This document shows positions 9,664 through 17,859 of a stretch of DNA of 64,000 nt, one piece after another. The position numbers were made by a program, and so were the translations under genes. The stretch is taken from positions 1,240,001 through 1,304,000 of the forward strand of contig NZ_LR134506.1 of the NCBI RefSeq assembly GCF_900638305.1. Reading direction: 5' to 3'. The DNA is from Porphyromonas cangingivalis (GTDB lineage Bacteria; Bacteroidota; Bacteroidia; Bacteroidales; Porphyromonadaceae). Each line of letters starts with the position of its first letter. Positions within the stretch are counted from its first letter, which is position 1. The notes beneath the pieces were generated by a model. The model did no database searches and was not told the origin of the DNA. It was given only the letters and a program-made list of their open reading frames with translations.

Positions 9664-9714
9664 CACTCAAAAAAAGAAGGTCCAAAAAGAATTGTTTCGT
9701 TGCTTTTGCGGAGG

Positions 9715-10506
9715 CTACTTTACAGGATAGACATAGTCCATCCTGAGGATACGTCCGGGGTCTCCCATAGGTGTACCGGGCTTGCGTGCATACTTGGTGA
9801 TCTTCACCTTTGCATAGCTACCATCGGGGGTACGTATCAGGTAGACTTTTCGTGAGAGTTCCATCACCGGTGGCATCTGACTCAGATCCATCACGACTGC
9901 ACCTCGGCGGATGATCACGTATTTGATAAATCCATTTTCTCCCCTGATAGGATTTCCATTCTCGTCCAAGACAGGAGTGGTCTTCGTTGTGAGTACAGGG
10001 CTGACAGGGCGATAGCCTTGCACGACACCGTTTTGATCGCTGTGAGAGATCGCCACTACATAGTCAACATCCGTCTCAAACTTATCTGCACTTGGGATTT
10101 CGACCTTTTCAGACAGAAGGGTGGCAGAGGTCTCAAAAGCTGCACCCATGGCACCGATAGCAGAACTCTTGCCACCATTGGTACGGATATCAGCTCTGTG
10201 AAATGCCATATCCCAGTTCGTAAGCTCTCTACTCTGCTCGTCCGAGATGTAGACAATTCCCTCCTTGAAAGAGAAGTAAACGAATGTCTCATAAGCACTG
10301 ACATCGAAGGTGACACTCTTCACCTCGATCCCTGTAGAAGGGTCTACTTTGGGGTCGTCGGTCTTATCATCATTGGGATCAGGAGTGGGGATCTCCTTTT
10401 CGGGCTCAGGCTTAGGGTCGTCAGGGCGTGTCTTTTTACAAGACATGGTCAAGGTGAGGAGCATGAGCATCATGCCCACTGCTCGAAGAAATGTGTATGG
10501 TCTCAT
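9715..10506 (-). CDS. HmuY-family lipoprotein
   Basis: 263 residues, with lipobox TMSC (Cys23) followed by a long Pro/Asp/Glu/Lys linker (about 24-57). The HmuY-like beta domain includes NWDMAFHRADIRTNGG around residues 98-112, a signature of this family. HmuY captures haem at the cell surface in Porphyromonas gingivalis and passes it to the TonB receptor HmuR. Here no TonB receptor is adjacent; instead the gene lies 23 bp downstream of a PorV-like barrel and an S8 protease. His103 is one possible haem ligand, but a second His ligand cannot be assigned by eye, so haem binding is unproven. It is the last gene of its transcription unit. Confidence 0.8.
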   Translation of the reverse strand: MRPYTFLRAVGMMLMLLTLTMSCKKTRPDDPKPEPEKEIPTPDPNDDKTDDPKVDPSTGIEVKSVTFDVSAYETFVYFSFKEGIVYISDEQSRELTNWDMAFHRADIRTNGGKSSAIGAMGAAFETSATLLSEKVEIPSADKFETDVDYVVAISHSDQNGVVQGYRPVSPVLTTKTTPVLDENGNPIRGENGFIKYVIIRRGAVVMDLSQMPPVMELSRKVYLIRTPDGSYAKVKITKYARKPGTPMGDPGRILRMDYVYPVK

Positions 10507-10529
10507 AGTCTGATTCTTTATTTAGAAGT

Positions 10530-11486
10530 TTAGATAGATAACGTTACGCCTGCACGGAAGAGGTTGAACTCAGGTCTCATCCCTGCGCTGTATGCAAAAT
10601 CGATGCCAAATGCACCAAATCTACGCCCTACCCCAAAGGTCATGTGGCTGTTGTCTGCCTCATATTGCCCTCCGATACGTAGAGAGAAGAGAGTCGGCAT
10701 CGCATACTCCACACCTCCGCTGATGGTGTGTATATGCTTAGTCGAGGGCAAAAACTGAAATCTATACATTCCACCGATGGTCACGATATGATCTCCGAAT
10801 GCACCCATACTCATCCCTGATGACACACCGAGCACAGAGGGCAAGTGTCTGCGGATATCCTTAGCCTTGGAGTACATAATCTGAGTCCCTACATTTGAGA
10901 GAGATAAGGTGACACCGTAGGCCCCGGACTTCAGTCCTGAGATCTGAGCATTAAAGTTTGCTCCGACACTCATTGCCAAAGCATGTCCCGTACGAGAGCT
11001 GTATGTATTGAGATAGGTCAGCGTGGAGAACACGGAGAAGTGGGAACAAGTCTTGTAAGCATAACCCATGTCTACGGTGACATCTGCAGGATAGAGCTCA
11101 CCCATCTTCGTACCGATGCTGTTGTAATAGTCGACCTTGGATCCGCTCCAGTACCTCACACCTCCGAAGATGGCGTGCTTCTGCCCCAAACGATACCCCA
11201 CGGAAAGGGCGTGATAGCCCTGAGTCCCTGTCCGAGGTGTCTCCTTACGAGTGAGACCGAAGATATAGCCAGCATGGAGACGTTCCTCTTGTCTGAATAT
11301 CTGTGTCGGATTGGAGTGTATCAGTGGTGCACCGGAGTGAGGCAGGAGGATGTCACCCATCCCTGCGGAGCGCACATCGGCACCGAAAGATAAGACAGGA
11401 TTAGAGTCCTGAGCTTGTACCGCAACGGAGGGCATCCATCCGAAGAGGAAAAGTATGGCGAATAGTCTGTTGAATATCTTTATCAT
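10530..11486 (-). CDS. PorV/PorQ-family outer-membrane beta-barrel protein
   Basis: 318 residues with a signal peptide ending near VQAQ. The N-terminal mature sequence FGADVRSAGMGDI is the family signature of PorV/PorQ-like FadL-type barrels. The rest alternates short strands with turns and ends in FRAGVTLSI, a typical barrel C-terminus. PorV carries T9SS cargo from the translocon to the attachment complex, and PorQ belongs to the same attachment complex. At 318 residues this protein is shorter than classical PorV. It starts 2 nt after the stop of the S8 protease, itself a T9SS-type cargo, suggesting a dedicated shuttle or surface partner. That pairing is inference. Confidence 0.75.
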   Translation of the reverse strand: MIKIFNRLFAILFLFGWMPSVAVQAQDSNPVLSFGADVRSAGMGDILLPHSGAPLIHSNPTQIFRQEERLHAGYIFGLTRKETPRTGTQGYHALSVGYRLGQKHAIFGGVRYWSGSKVDYYNSIGTKMGELYPADVTVDMGYAYKTCSHFSVFSTLTYLNTYSSRTGHALAMSVGANFNAQISGLKSGAYGVTLSLSNVGTQIMYSKAKDIRRHLPSVLGVSSGMSMGAFGDHIVTIGGMYRFQFLPSTKHIHTISGGVEYAMPTLFSLRIGGQYEADNSHMTFGVGRRFGAFGIDFAYSAGMRPEFNLFRAGVTLSI

Positions 11487-11488
11487 AA

Positions 11489-14254
11489 TCAGCGTTTAAT
11501 GAATGACTGTGTGAAACGTTCGTCTTTACTCTCTACCAAGAGGACATAGTTGCCTGCCTCAAGGGACTTGACATCGACTCTGATGAGAGGACTTTTGTCG
11601 AGAGTGAAGGTCTGTTCGGAGGTGACCGGACGTCCCGAAGGTGTGAGGACTGTGACATATACACGTCTGACATCATCTGCCACACGGACATTGAGGACAT
11701 CGTCGACGAGTGTAGGATAGACCATCTGCACAAGTCCCCCTTGGACGACTTGGACAGTCACACCGACCTTGAGAGCCAAGCCAGAAGGGTCAGAAACAAT
11801 CAGGGAGAGTCCACCTACACCGACACCCATCGGTGTGATCGACAGTACACCCTTGGAGATGGTGGCAGTGACGATATCGGGATTGAGGCTTGTCACGGTA
11901 TAGGTGAGATCATCCTTGTTGTCATCGACGAAGTATTTGTTGAGGTCAAGCGTCTTTGGCCTACCGATAGATGCTATGATCTTGTCCAACGACTGTGCCG
12001 GACGTGGTGGACGATTTTGATAGAACTCAAATGGAATGTCAATGTCTGATGTAAGCCCCAAAGCATCTGTCACAAGGACGGTGATGGCGTACTTACCTGA
12101 AGGTCGGGAGACTCTGAATGTGAGTTCGATCTCCCCCTTATCCGAGCGTCGGTGCTTGACATCATAGTCATCTCCGATGATGGTATAGGTCCAGTCCTGA
12201 CCATCGGGCTCAGACACGAGTACCTTACGAGAGACTTGCTCATCGCCGGCAATACGTATCGTGGTCATATCGTTCAGTGTGAGTACAGGAGCAGTATTGT
12301 TGAGGGTGGTGACGGTCGCGAAAGCCACGGACTTGCTCACCGCACCCCAGCGATCCAATGCTTCCACAGCGTAGTAATACTTGGTACCCGGACGTAGTCC
12401 CGTATGGAGATAGTGCACCTTCTGTCCGACACTCCTTGCACCCGTGACTTGGATCTTAAGTGCACTCTTGTAGTTGGACTCATTGATCTCTACCGAACTG
12501 TAATAGAGGTTGTAGCTGTACGCTGCACCATCATTTTCGTCCGAAGCGACATCCCAGCTGAGATCTATTCCGGTAAAAGTAGCTTTGGATGAAAGGGCGC
12601 GTACTCCCTCGGGGGCTTTGTTGCCCTCAGGCGAAGCGAGAGCACGTGCAGCATCGATATATCCGGCTCCGAGTCTTGTCTTGTACTTAGGGTTATTTTC
12701 GTTGATGTCCAAGGGCAAGAGCGCTGTCGTGAGACGCTTCTTGAGATCCTCATTCGTAAACCCTTGTCCTCCGTACTTGGAGACGATGAGGGCTGCAATA
12801 CCGGAGACATGAGGACAAGCCATCGAAGTCCCCTGCATATAGCCGTACTTATTGTCGGGCAGAGTGCTCAGCACCTCACCTTTGGAGTAGAACAAGCTTC
12901 CCCCGGGTGCAGTGATGGAGACCCAGTCGCCCCTATTGGTGTAATAAGCAGCGGAGAAGTCCGGAGCCATAGATGCCACGGAGACCACGGCTGCGTATGC
13001 TCCGGGGAAAGAGATTATATCCTTGCCGTCGTTGCCGGCTGCAAAGATGACGACACCGCCTTTCATAGGAGAGTCGGGACGCTGGTTTCCGTGTTCGTCA
13101 CACCCTGCGTACTTGATGAAGTAGTCTATCGCCTCTTTGTCTGACTGTGACAAAGTCTGAGGAAGCCCATTGTCGACATATCCCCATGAGTTTTGGCTGA
13201 TGACAGCACCGTTATTCGCCGCATAGACGATAGGGCGAGCACCTCCACTGGAGAGGGTACGTCCCTGATCGTTGTCGTGGAACATCTGACAGGAGAGCAG
13301 ACGGACTCCGGAGTCTGGAGCACCATTGCCTCCTGCGACCCCTGCGACCCCGACACCGTTGTTGTTGCGAGCAGCGACAGTCCCTGCGACGTGAGTACCA
13401 TGATCGTGGGCTGTGATCTCTCCTGATTCGAGGACGAAGTTGTAGCCATAGATGTCATCGACGAATCCATTTTCGTCATCATCGACACCCTCTTCTCCGT
13501 CATACTCCTTTTGATTGATGTGCATGCTTTCACGCAAATCTTCGTGCCAATAGTCTATCCCTCCGTCCGTGATACCGACGATGACATTGGGTTTACCGGT
13601 CTCGATCTTCCAAGCGTCGAAGAGATTGATGTCGGCACGAGGTTTGGATCGAAGTAGAGAGCCATCGTTGTGGTAATGCCATTGGAGAGGCAGCTCGGGA
13701 TCATCGAAACCACTCAAGTTCGCCACGGTATTACGGACACCGGCAGACTCATCGAGCAGCGTATGGCGGGTCGTAGGCGTCTGGAGGACACGTACCTGCT
13801 CCGCCACCTGAACGCCGGAGAACTTTCGGACGATGTCCATGGCACGGTGCAAAGCGACCTCGGGAGTGTCTTCGGCCTTATCATTGATACTGATGTCGTA
13901 CCACAGGTGAAGCCCGGCCTTACGTTGACGAGCTTCATATTTTCCGGCAGGAGGAAATACACGAGTGACCTTGAGGGCCTTCATGCTCTGCACAAATGTG
14001 GTGACATCCTCCTCCGCTGAACGAAGTCCCGAAGAGGTCTCACTGAGCCCTTGCTCGATGCGTTCGGCAAACTCGGGGGTAAGCTTGACACGAATAACAT
14101 CTGTCAAGAAACCACTCCTCTGACCGAGGTTGAACACCTCAGGCTGATCATGAGTCACAGATTGATCTTCAAGGAGATCTATATCTCTACGACAAGCTGA
14201 GGAAGCCAGAAGTAGCAAGATCAATAGACTGTATATATATTTATTCTTTTTCAT
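11489..14254 (-). CDS. S8 subtilisin-family protease with T9SS sorting domain and lipobox-like signal
   Basis: 921 residues from the ATG at 14254; a longer in-frame start at 14353 would put 33 residues before the signal peptide. The signal peptide ends in LASSAC (Cys21), a good lipobox. A prodomain of about 150 residues follows. The catalytic triad is seen as Asp230 in GITDGGID, His285 in HDHGTHVAGT and Ser in QGTSMACPHVSG; the oxyanion Asn is in SQNSWG. A fibronectin type III domain (SWDVASDENDGAAYSYNLYY, then YYYAVEALDRWG) and cadherin-like repeats follow. The final 75 residues, starting VYPTLVDDVLNV and including LEAGNYVLLVES, match a T9SS type A sorting domain. Secreted or surface proteolysis is well supported; having both a lipobox and a sorting domain is odd. 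Confidence 0.9.
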   Translation of the reverse strand: MKKNKYIYSLLILLLLASSACRRDIDLLEDQSVTHDQPEVFNLGQRSGFLTDVIRVKLTPEFAERIEQGLSETSSGLRSAEEDVTTFVQSMKALKVTRVFPPAGKYEARQRKAGLHLWYDISINDKAEDTPEVALHRAMDIVRKFSGVQVAEQVRVLQTPTTRHTLLDESAGVRNTVANLSGFDDPELPLQWHYHNDGSLLRSKPRADINLFDAWKIETGKPNVIVGITDGGIDYWHEDLRESMHINQKEYDGEEGVDDDENGFVDDIYGYNFVLESGEITAHDHGTHVAGTVAARNNNGVGVAGVAGGNGAPDSGVRLLSCQMFHDNDQGRTLSSGGARPIVYAANNGAVISQNSWGYVDNGLPQTLSQSDKEAIDYFIKYAGCDEHGNQRPDSPMKGGVVIFAAGNDGKDIISFPGAYAAVVSVASMAPDFSAAYYTNRGDWVSITAPGGSLFYSKGEVLSTLPDNKYGYMQGTSMACPHVSGIAALIVSKYGGQGFTNEDLKKRLTTALLPLDINENNPKYKTRLGAGYIDAARALASPEGNKAPEGVRALSSKATFTGIDLSWDVASDENDGAAYSYNLYYSSVEINESNYKSALKIQVTGARSVGQKVHYLHTGLRPGTKYYYAVEALDRWGAVSKSVAFATVTTLNNTAPVLTLNDMTTIRIAGDEQVSRKVLVSEPDGQDWTYTIIGDDYDVKHRRSDKGEIELTFRVSRPSGKYAITVLVTDALGLTSDIDIPFEFYQNRPPRPAQSLDKIIASIGRPKTLDLNKYFVDDNKDDLTYTVTSLNPDIVTATISKGVLSITPMGVGVGGLSLIVSDPSGLALKVGVTVQVVQGGLVQMVYPTLVDDVLNVRVADDVRRVYVTVLTPSGRPVTSEQTFTLDKSPLIRVDVKSLEAGNYVLLVESKDERFTQSFIKR

Positions 14255-14333
14255 GTTTTCTTTATATGTATTGAATATGAGTCGGGGATCACGATCCGTG
14301 GTGGAAATAAACAACGTATGAGAGACAAAATCA

Positions 14334-14403
14334 AATCTAACGACTTTCGTCATCGATCTTAACGACCTTCGTCATCGAGTCTAACGACTTTTTTATCGAT
14401 GAG
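14334..14403. repeat. Family A array of 22-bp units (three copies)
   Basis: Three units with the core TCTAACGACTTTCGTCATCG at a 22-bp period; the last unit degenerates into a T-run. It lies 80 bp upstream of the S8 protease start, between that gene and the BACON lipoproteins. Related arrays occur at 31139-31228 and 59821-59886. Confidence 0.85.
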
Positions 14404-14469
14404 ATTCTCCTCTACCGACGATCTTCTACACTACCACACTCTCCCGTACTCTCATTGGATCACTACCTT

Positions 14470-16083
14470 TTACTTCTCAGACATTTGAGCCACAGCCTTC
14501 GCGATGAATGCCTCACGTCTCTCCTGACGCTTCATCTCCTGCATCTGATCGACGAAGGTCTGAGGATTACTGTCAGTGTTGTAGATGGGGAGAAACTCCA
14601 TCTTGGCATACTCGAGCATCGTATCAGCATTGTTGGGGTCCTTTTCGAGTATTCGATATACCCCCATGTACAGACCACGATTGGGGTGCTCGTACATGAA
14701 TATCCTCGACTCGACATACGAGCGGAAGACGAAGCCGACAGATCTCGCCAACTGTGCAAACTCGCGCGTGAGCATGATAGCCCCCTTGACCTTGTAGTAC
14801 ACACGAGATGTGTCGGTGTAGACATGGATGACATCGGTCAGAGGCCGTGGATCATCTTCGTTGGTCAGGATCGTGTAGATGCGCAAGTGCCCTCCGAGGT
14901 CATCAGAAGCGTAAGCCAAAGAGATTTCATCTCGTTTTTCTTCCCTGAACACCTGCTTACCACCGTGCTGAGTCTCCCACTCATCTATGGCATCCTCACG
15001 ATAGGTACGCCACTCTTTTTGTTCGAGGATACCCCATGGGAAGCTCTCGAAGGTGTCTGCAGGAGCAGGCTGTTTGGGTTCAAAGGTGTACATGATGAAA
15101 GAGCCTTGTTCGTTCATACCGATCAGCGCAGTACACTCGAGCTTTTCGCTATAATAGGTGGTATTGCGACGAAGGACAAAGCCGTGCTGTTGAAGAAACT
15201 CGACAGCATTGTCGAGTTCTCTGTCTCGCCTGAAGAGCATAGGATCATTGGCCCACACGATGGCAGCACGATATAGGCGTTCGTCGGGCTCGATGATGTA
15301 CTGGATCTGACCGAAGGTCTTGCTCTGGGTCTCGAAAGTCCAGACATTGGCATTGCCACCAAACATCGGACTGTCCGTACCCGAAGGCTTACCGATAAGG
15401 AGACTGCGACGAGCATCTTCGAACGCTCTGACCTCAACCTCCGTCTCATTGAAACCGGGATAAGGGAGGATATAAGACATCGCACCTCGCTGAGTCAGCT
15501 TGATTTTATAGTTGCCCTCTCCACTCTTTGTGCTGATATAGAAGACTGCGGTACGATCCTTGGTACTCTTGTTTTCAGACACATTGATGCGCAACTCTCT
15601 TTTTCGGGGGTTGACCACGTGAGTGATCCATCCCGAAGCAGAACAAAGAATATCCCACTCTGAGTGTGGAATGTCGACGGTCAGAATACGCAGGTCTTCC
15701 CACTGATCGACGGTGATCTCACTCTGCTTTGTTCCCCCTTGCGCTGCGCCACTGTCCTGCTCTACCCAAAGGCTCTGAGAGATCTCTCCTGCCATTATGA
15801 TGAGTTGGACTGATCGCTTTGAGACAGTAAGGTTAGGCAATGCTGTCAGCACAAGACGATTGTCCTCCTTGGAGATGTCGAGCCAGTCTGCTCCCCCAAG
15901 GAAAGACCACTCGGGACTATCGGTCTTGACAGTGACCTCTGCCTTCTGACCCGTGCCGAGCATAAGTAAAGAGCCCTCCACGGAGAGAGAAAGAGTCTGC
16001 GGGTCGTTGACCTCAAGAGAAGTCTTGCATGAGCCCAAAGCCATGACCAAGACGAGCATCGAAAGTAATATATGTTTTTTCAT
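14470..16083 (-). CDS. BACON-domain lipoprotein 1
   Basis: 537 residues with lipobox MALGSC (Cys19). Two BACON-type all-beta domains are recognisable: about residues 30-107 (WSFLGGADWLDIS ... VEQDSG) and about 120-205 (WDILCSASGWI ... ITLTQ-like KIKLTQRG). A 330-residue C-terminal part, starting SYILPYPGFNETEVEVRAFE, is shared in outline with the next two genes and has no family I recognise. BACON domains in Bacteroidota usually bind carbohydrate or mucin, or act as spacers. It is the third of three consecutive paralogues, 15 bp downstream of the second. Surface exposure is inferred. Confidence 0.75.
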   Translation of the reverse strand: MKKHILLSMLVLVMALGSCKTSLEVNDPQTLSLSVEGSLLMLGTGQKAEVTVKTDSPEWSFLGGADWLDISKEDNRLVLTALPNLTVSKRSVQLIIMAGEISQSLWVEQDSGAAQGGTKQSEITVDQWEDLRILTVDIPHSEWDILCSASGWITHVVNPRKRELRINVSENKSTKDRTAVFYISTKSGEGNYKIKLTQRGAMSYILPYPGFNETEVEVRAFEDARRSLLIGKPSGTDSPMFGGNANVWTFETQSKTFGQIQYIIEPDERLYRAAIVWANDPMLFRRDRELDNAVEFLQQHGFVLRRNTTYYSEKLECTALIGMNEQGSFIMYTFEPKQPAPADTFESFPWGILEQKEWRTYREDAIDEWETQHGGKQVFREEKRDEISLAYASDDLGGHLRIYTILTNEDDPRPLTDVIHVYTDTSRVYYKVKGAIMLTREFAQLARSVGFVFRSYVESRIFMYEHPNRGLYMGVYRILEKDPNNADTMLEYAKMEFLPIYNTDSNPQTFVDQMQEMKRQERREAFIAKAVAQMSEK

Positions 16084-16098
16084 TTGTCGATATTTTTC

Positions 16099-17838
16099 TT
16101 ATCTGTTACCCAAGTCAATATCTCTCGGTACCAACTGCATGATCACGACTCCGGGTTTGTCATCCCCATCATAGATGGTCTTACCGAATCTGAACATGAG
16201 CTCTATCTTTCGTTCGGGGTTGTAGTAAATAAATCCACGATCTCTGTCGAAAGTCGAGTCGAAGAAGAACCCTTCCTCCGCAAGGAGCTTGCGGAACTCC
16301 TTCGTCACATAGAGATACCCATCATGCTCATACATGAACATCAACGGATTCTTGAATGTCTGTCGTGCGACCTCCATCTGAGTCCCCGATACGCGTCTAC
16401 TCTTCTGTCCATAAAACGGATGTGAGGGGTCTACATAGTCATTGATATAGTCTTCGTACACTCGTCCGAGCTCATAGGCCTTGTACTGCCCGTCCTTCTC
16501 GAAGACCATATAGTTGTAAAACTCTCTCCAATGATCCGGATTGGACTGTTTTGCACCAAAGAAGAGAGGTACACGTATCTTGCGACTGCTCTGATCACGT
16601 TTGCGGTCTCGTGTCTCAGGATCATCTTCTGCATTCTCCGGTGCGTATGGATCGTAAGGAGGGATGAAAGTCCAGCCCAACTTGGCCTCATGCTCGAAGA
16701 TTGTATGCTCGGTCTCGCCCTCTTGGATCGTGTGAATCTCCACCTCTCCATCCGGGAGCGTGACCTTCTTGACTCGACAAAACTTCGTCAAACCGATAGG
16801 AAGGCGATCGAACGAAGGCATGGGCTTCTGCTCGGGATAATAGGAAAAAGTGATATTGGGGTTACGGGAGGTAGTGACGATATTGACTTCGCAGTTCGTC
16901 TCGGAATTGTAGTAGAGGACATCGAGTTGTTTCTCGTAGCCATTCTGTCTCAAGAAGTCTATCACCTCTGCCCCTTTTTCGCCTTTGAGCAGGCTCGCAT
17001 CCCTATTGGTCGTATAGAGCGTGGCACTGACGAACTTCCCATTCCTGATGGAATACATGATGTAGTTGAATATCGGACTCACCGTCTCATAAGCCCATTG
17101 GCTGAAGTTGACCATCATATCGGGCTGATTCAGAAGCCTGCTGTAACGCTCGGTCTCGAAAAGACGGATCACCTCCGCACTTGCCCCGGCATGTGGATAA
17201 GGCAGGAAATAGTACAGGATCTCCTTCTGATGGACCTCCACAGAGTGCACGACCTTACCCGAAAGGTCTTTGACCTCGATCTTGGCACTTCGTGCCGTAC
17301 GTGCAGTGTTCTCTTCGGTATGGATCAGTATCTCTCCACGCTCGGTGTTGGGGGTCACTTTGAGCCAAGAATCCGATGCAGTCACGGTCCAATCCGGAGA
17401 GGAGGCGTTGACGAAAAACTTCTTATTGCCACCAAACTGGCCGAACTGAATATCCTTCTGTGAGGTAAACTCCAACGGTTTCCCCTCCTGTCGTACCTCA
17501 AGGACCTTGACAACCCCTCCCGAAGAGACCTTCACCTCAGTGGTACGAGGACGGGCACTCTCGTTGGCAGAGACTCGGAGGGTAAGTCTGTCACCCTCTT
17601 TAGCGACTCTGACCCATTCCTTCATGGGGAAGGCTGTCCAGCCCCTAAGGGTGCCGGAGACTGAGACGCTCACCTCTGATCCTGAGTAAGGCACCTCGAT
17701 CGGTTTGGTCTCACTGAGCGTAAATCCCGAAAGTGTTTGTTCCGGTTGTTGCTTGGTACAGGCGGGCATAAAGACACTTCCCAAGAGGAAGATAGAAAGC
17801 CCCCAAGCCTTTATTTTATTTCTGTTGTTCGTATTCAT
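16099..17838 (-). CDS. BACON-domain lipoprotein 2
   Basis: 579 residues with lipobox MPAC (Cys27). Two BACON-like domains are present (about 35-118, with WTAFPMKEWVRVAKEGDRL; about 125-205, with WTVTASDSWLKVTPN). The C-terminal part opens YYFLPYPHAGASAEVIRLFE, matching the equivalent sentence in both neighbours, and includes MFMYEHDGYLYVTKEFRKLL, paralleled by RIFMYEHPNRGLYM in gene 1. The repeated architecture shows that the three arose by duplication and then diverged strongly. It is 21 bp downstream of gene 3 and 15 bp upstream of gene 1, so the three form an operon. Ligand unknown. Confidence 0.75.
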   Translation of the reverse strand: MNTNNRNKIKAWGLSIFLLGSVFMPACTKQQPEQTLSGFTLSETKPIEVPYSGSEVSVSVSGTLRGWTAFPMKEWVRVAKEGDRLTLRVSANESARPRTTEVKVSSGGVVKVLEVRQEGKPLEFTSQKDIQFGQFGGNKKFFVNASSPDWTVTASDSWLKVTPNTERGEILIHTEENTARTARSAKIEVKDLSGKVVHSVEVHQKEILYYFLPYPHAGASAEVIRLFETERYSRLLNQPDMMVNFSQWAYETVSPIFNYIMYSIRNGKFVSATLYTTNRDASLLKGEKGAEVIDFLRQNGYEKQLDVLYYNSETNCEVNIVTTSRNPNITFSYYPEQKPMPSFDRLPIGLTKFCRVKKVTLPDGEVEIHTIQEGETEHTIFEHEAKLGWTFIPPYDPYAPENAEDDPETRDRKRDQSSRKIRVPLFFGAKQSNPDHWREFYNYMVFEKDGQYKAYELGRVYEDYINDYVDPSHPFYGQKSRRVSGTQMEVARQTFKNPLMFMYEHDGYLYVTKEFRKLLAEEGFFFDSTFDRDRGFIYYNPERKIELMFRFGKTIYDGDDKPGVVIMQLVPRDIDLGNR

Positions 17839-17859
17839 AATTCTATCGGATTGAAGGCA

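Noticed and set aside
9484-9666. A 60-codon minus-strand frame in the AT-rich gap
   Set aside because: It overlaps the terminator hairpin and has no relation to any domain.
14334-14403. Family A and B arrays as a CRISPR array
   Set aside because: Units abut directly with only 22 bp in all and no unique spacers, there are three or four copies per site, and no cas genes are near.
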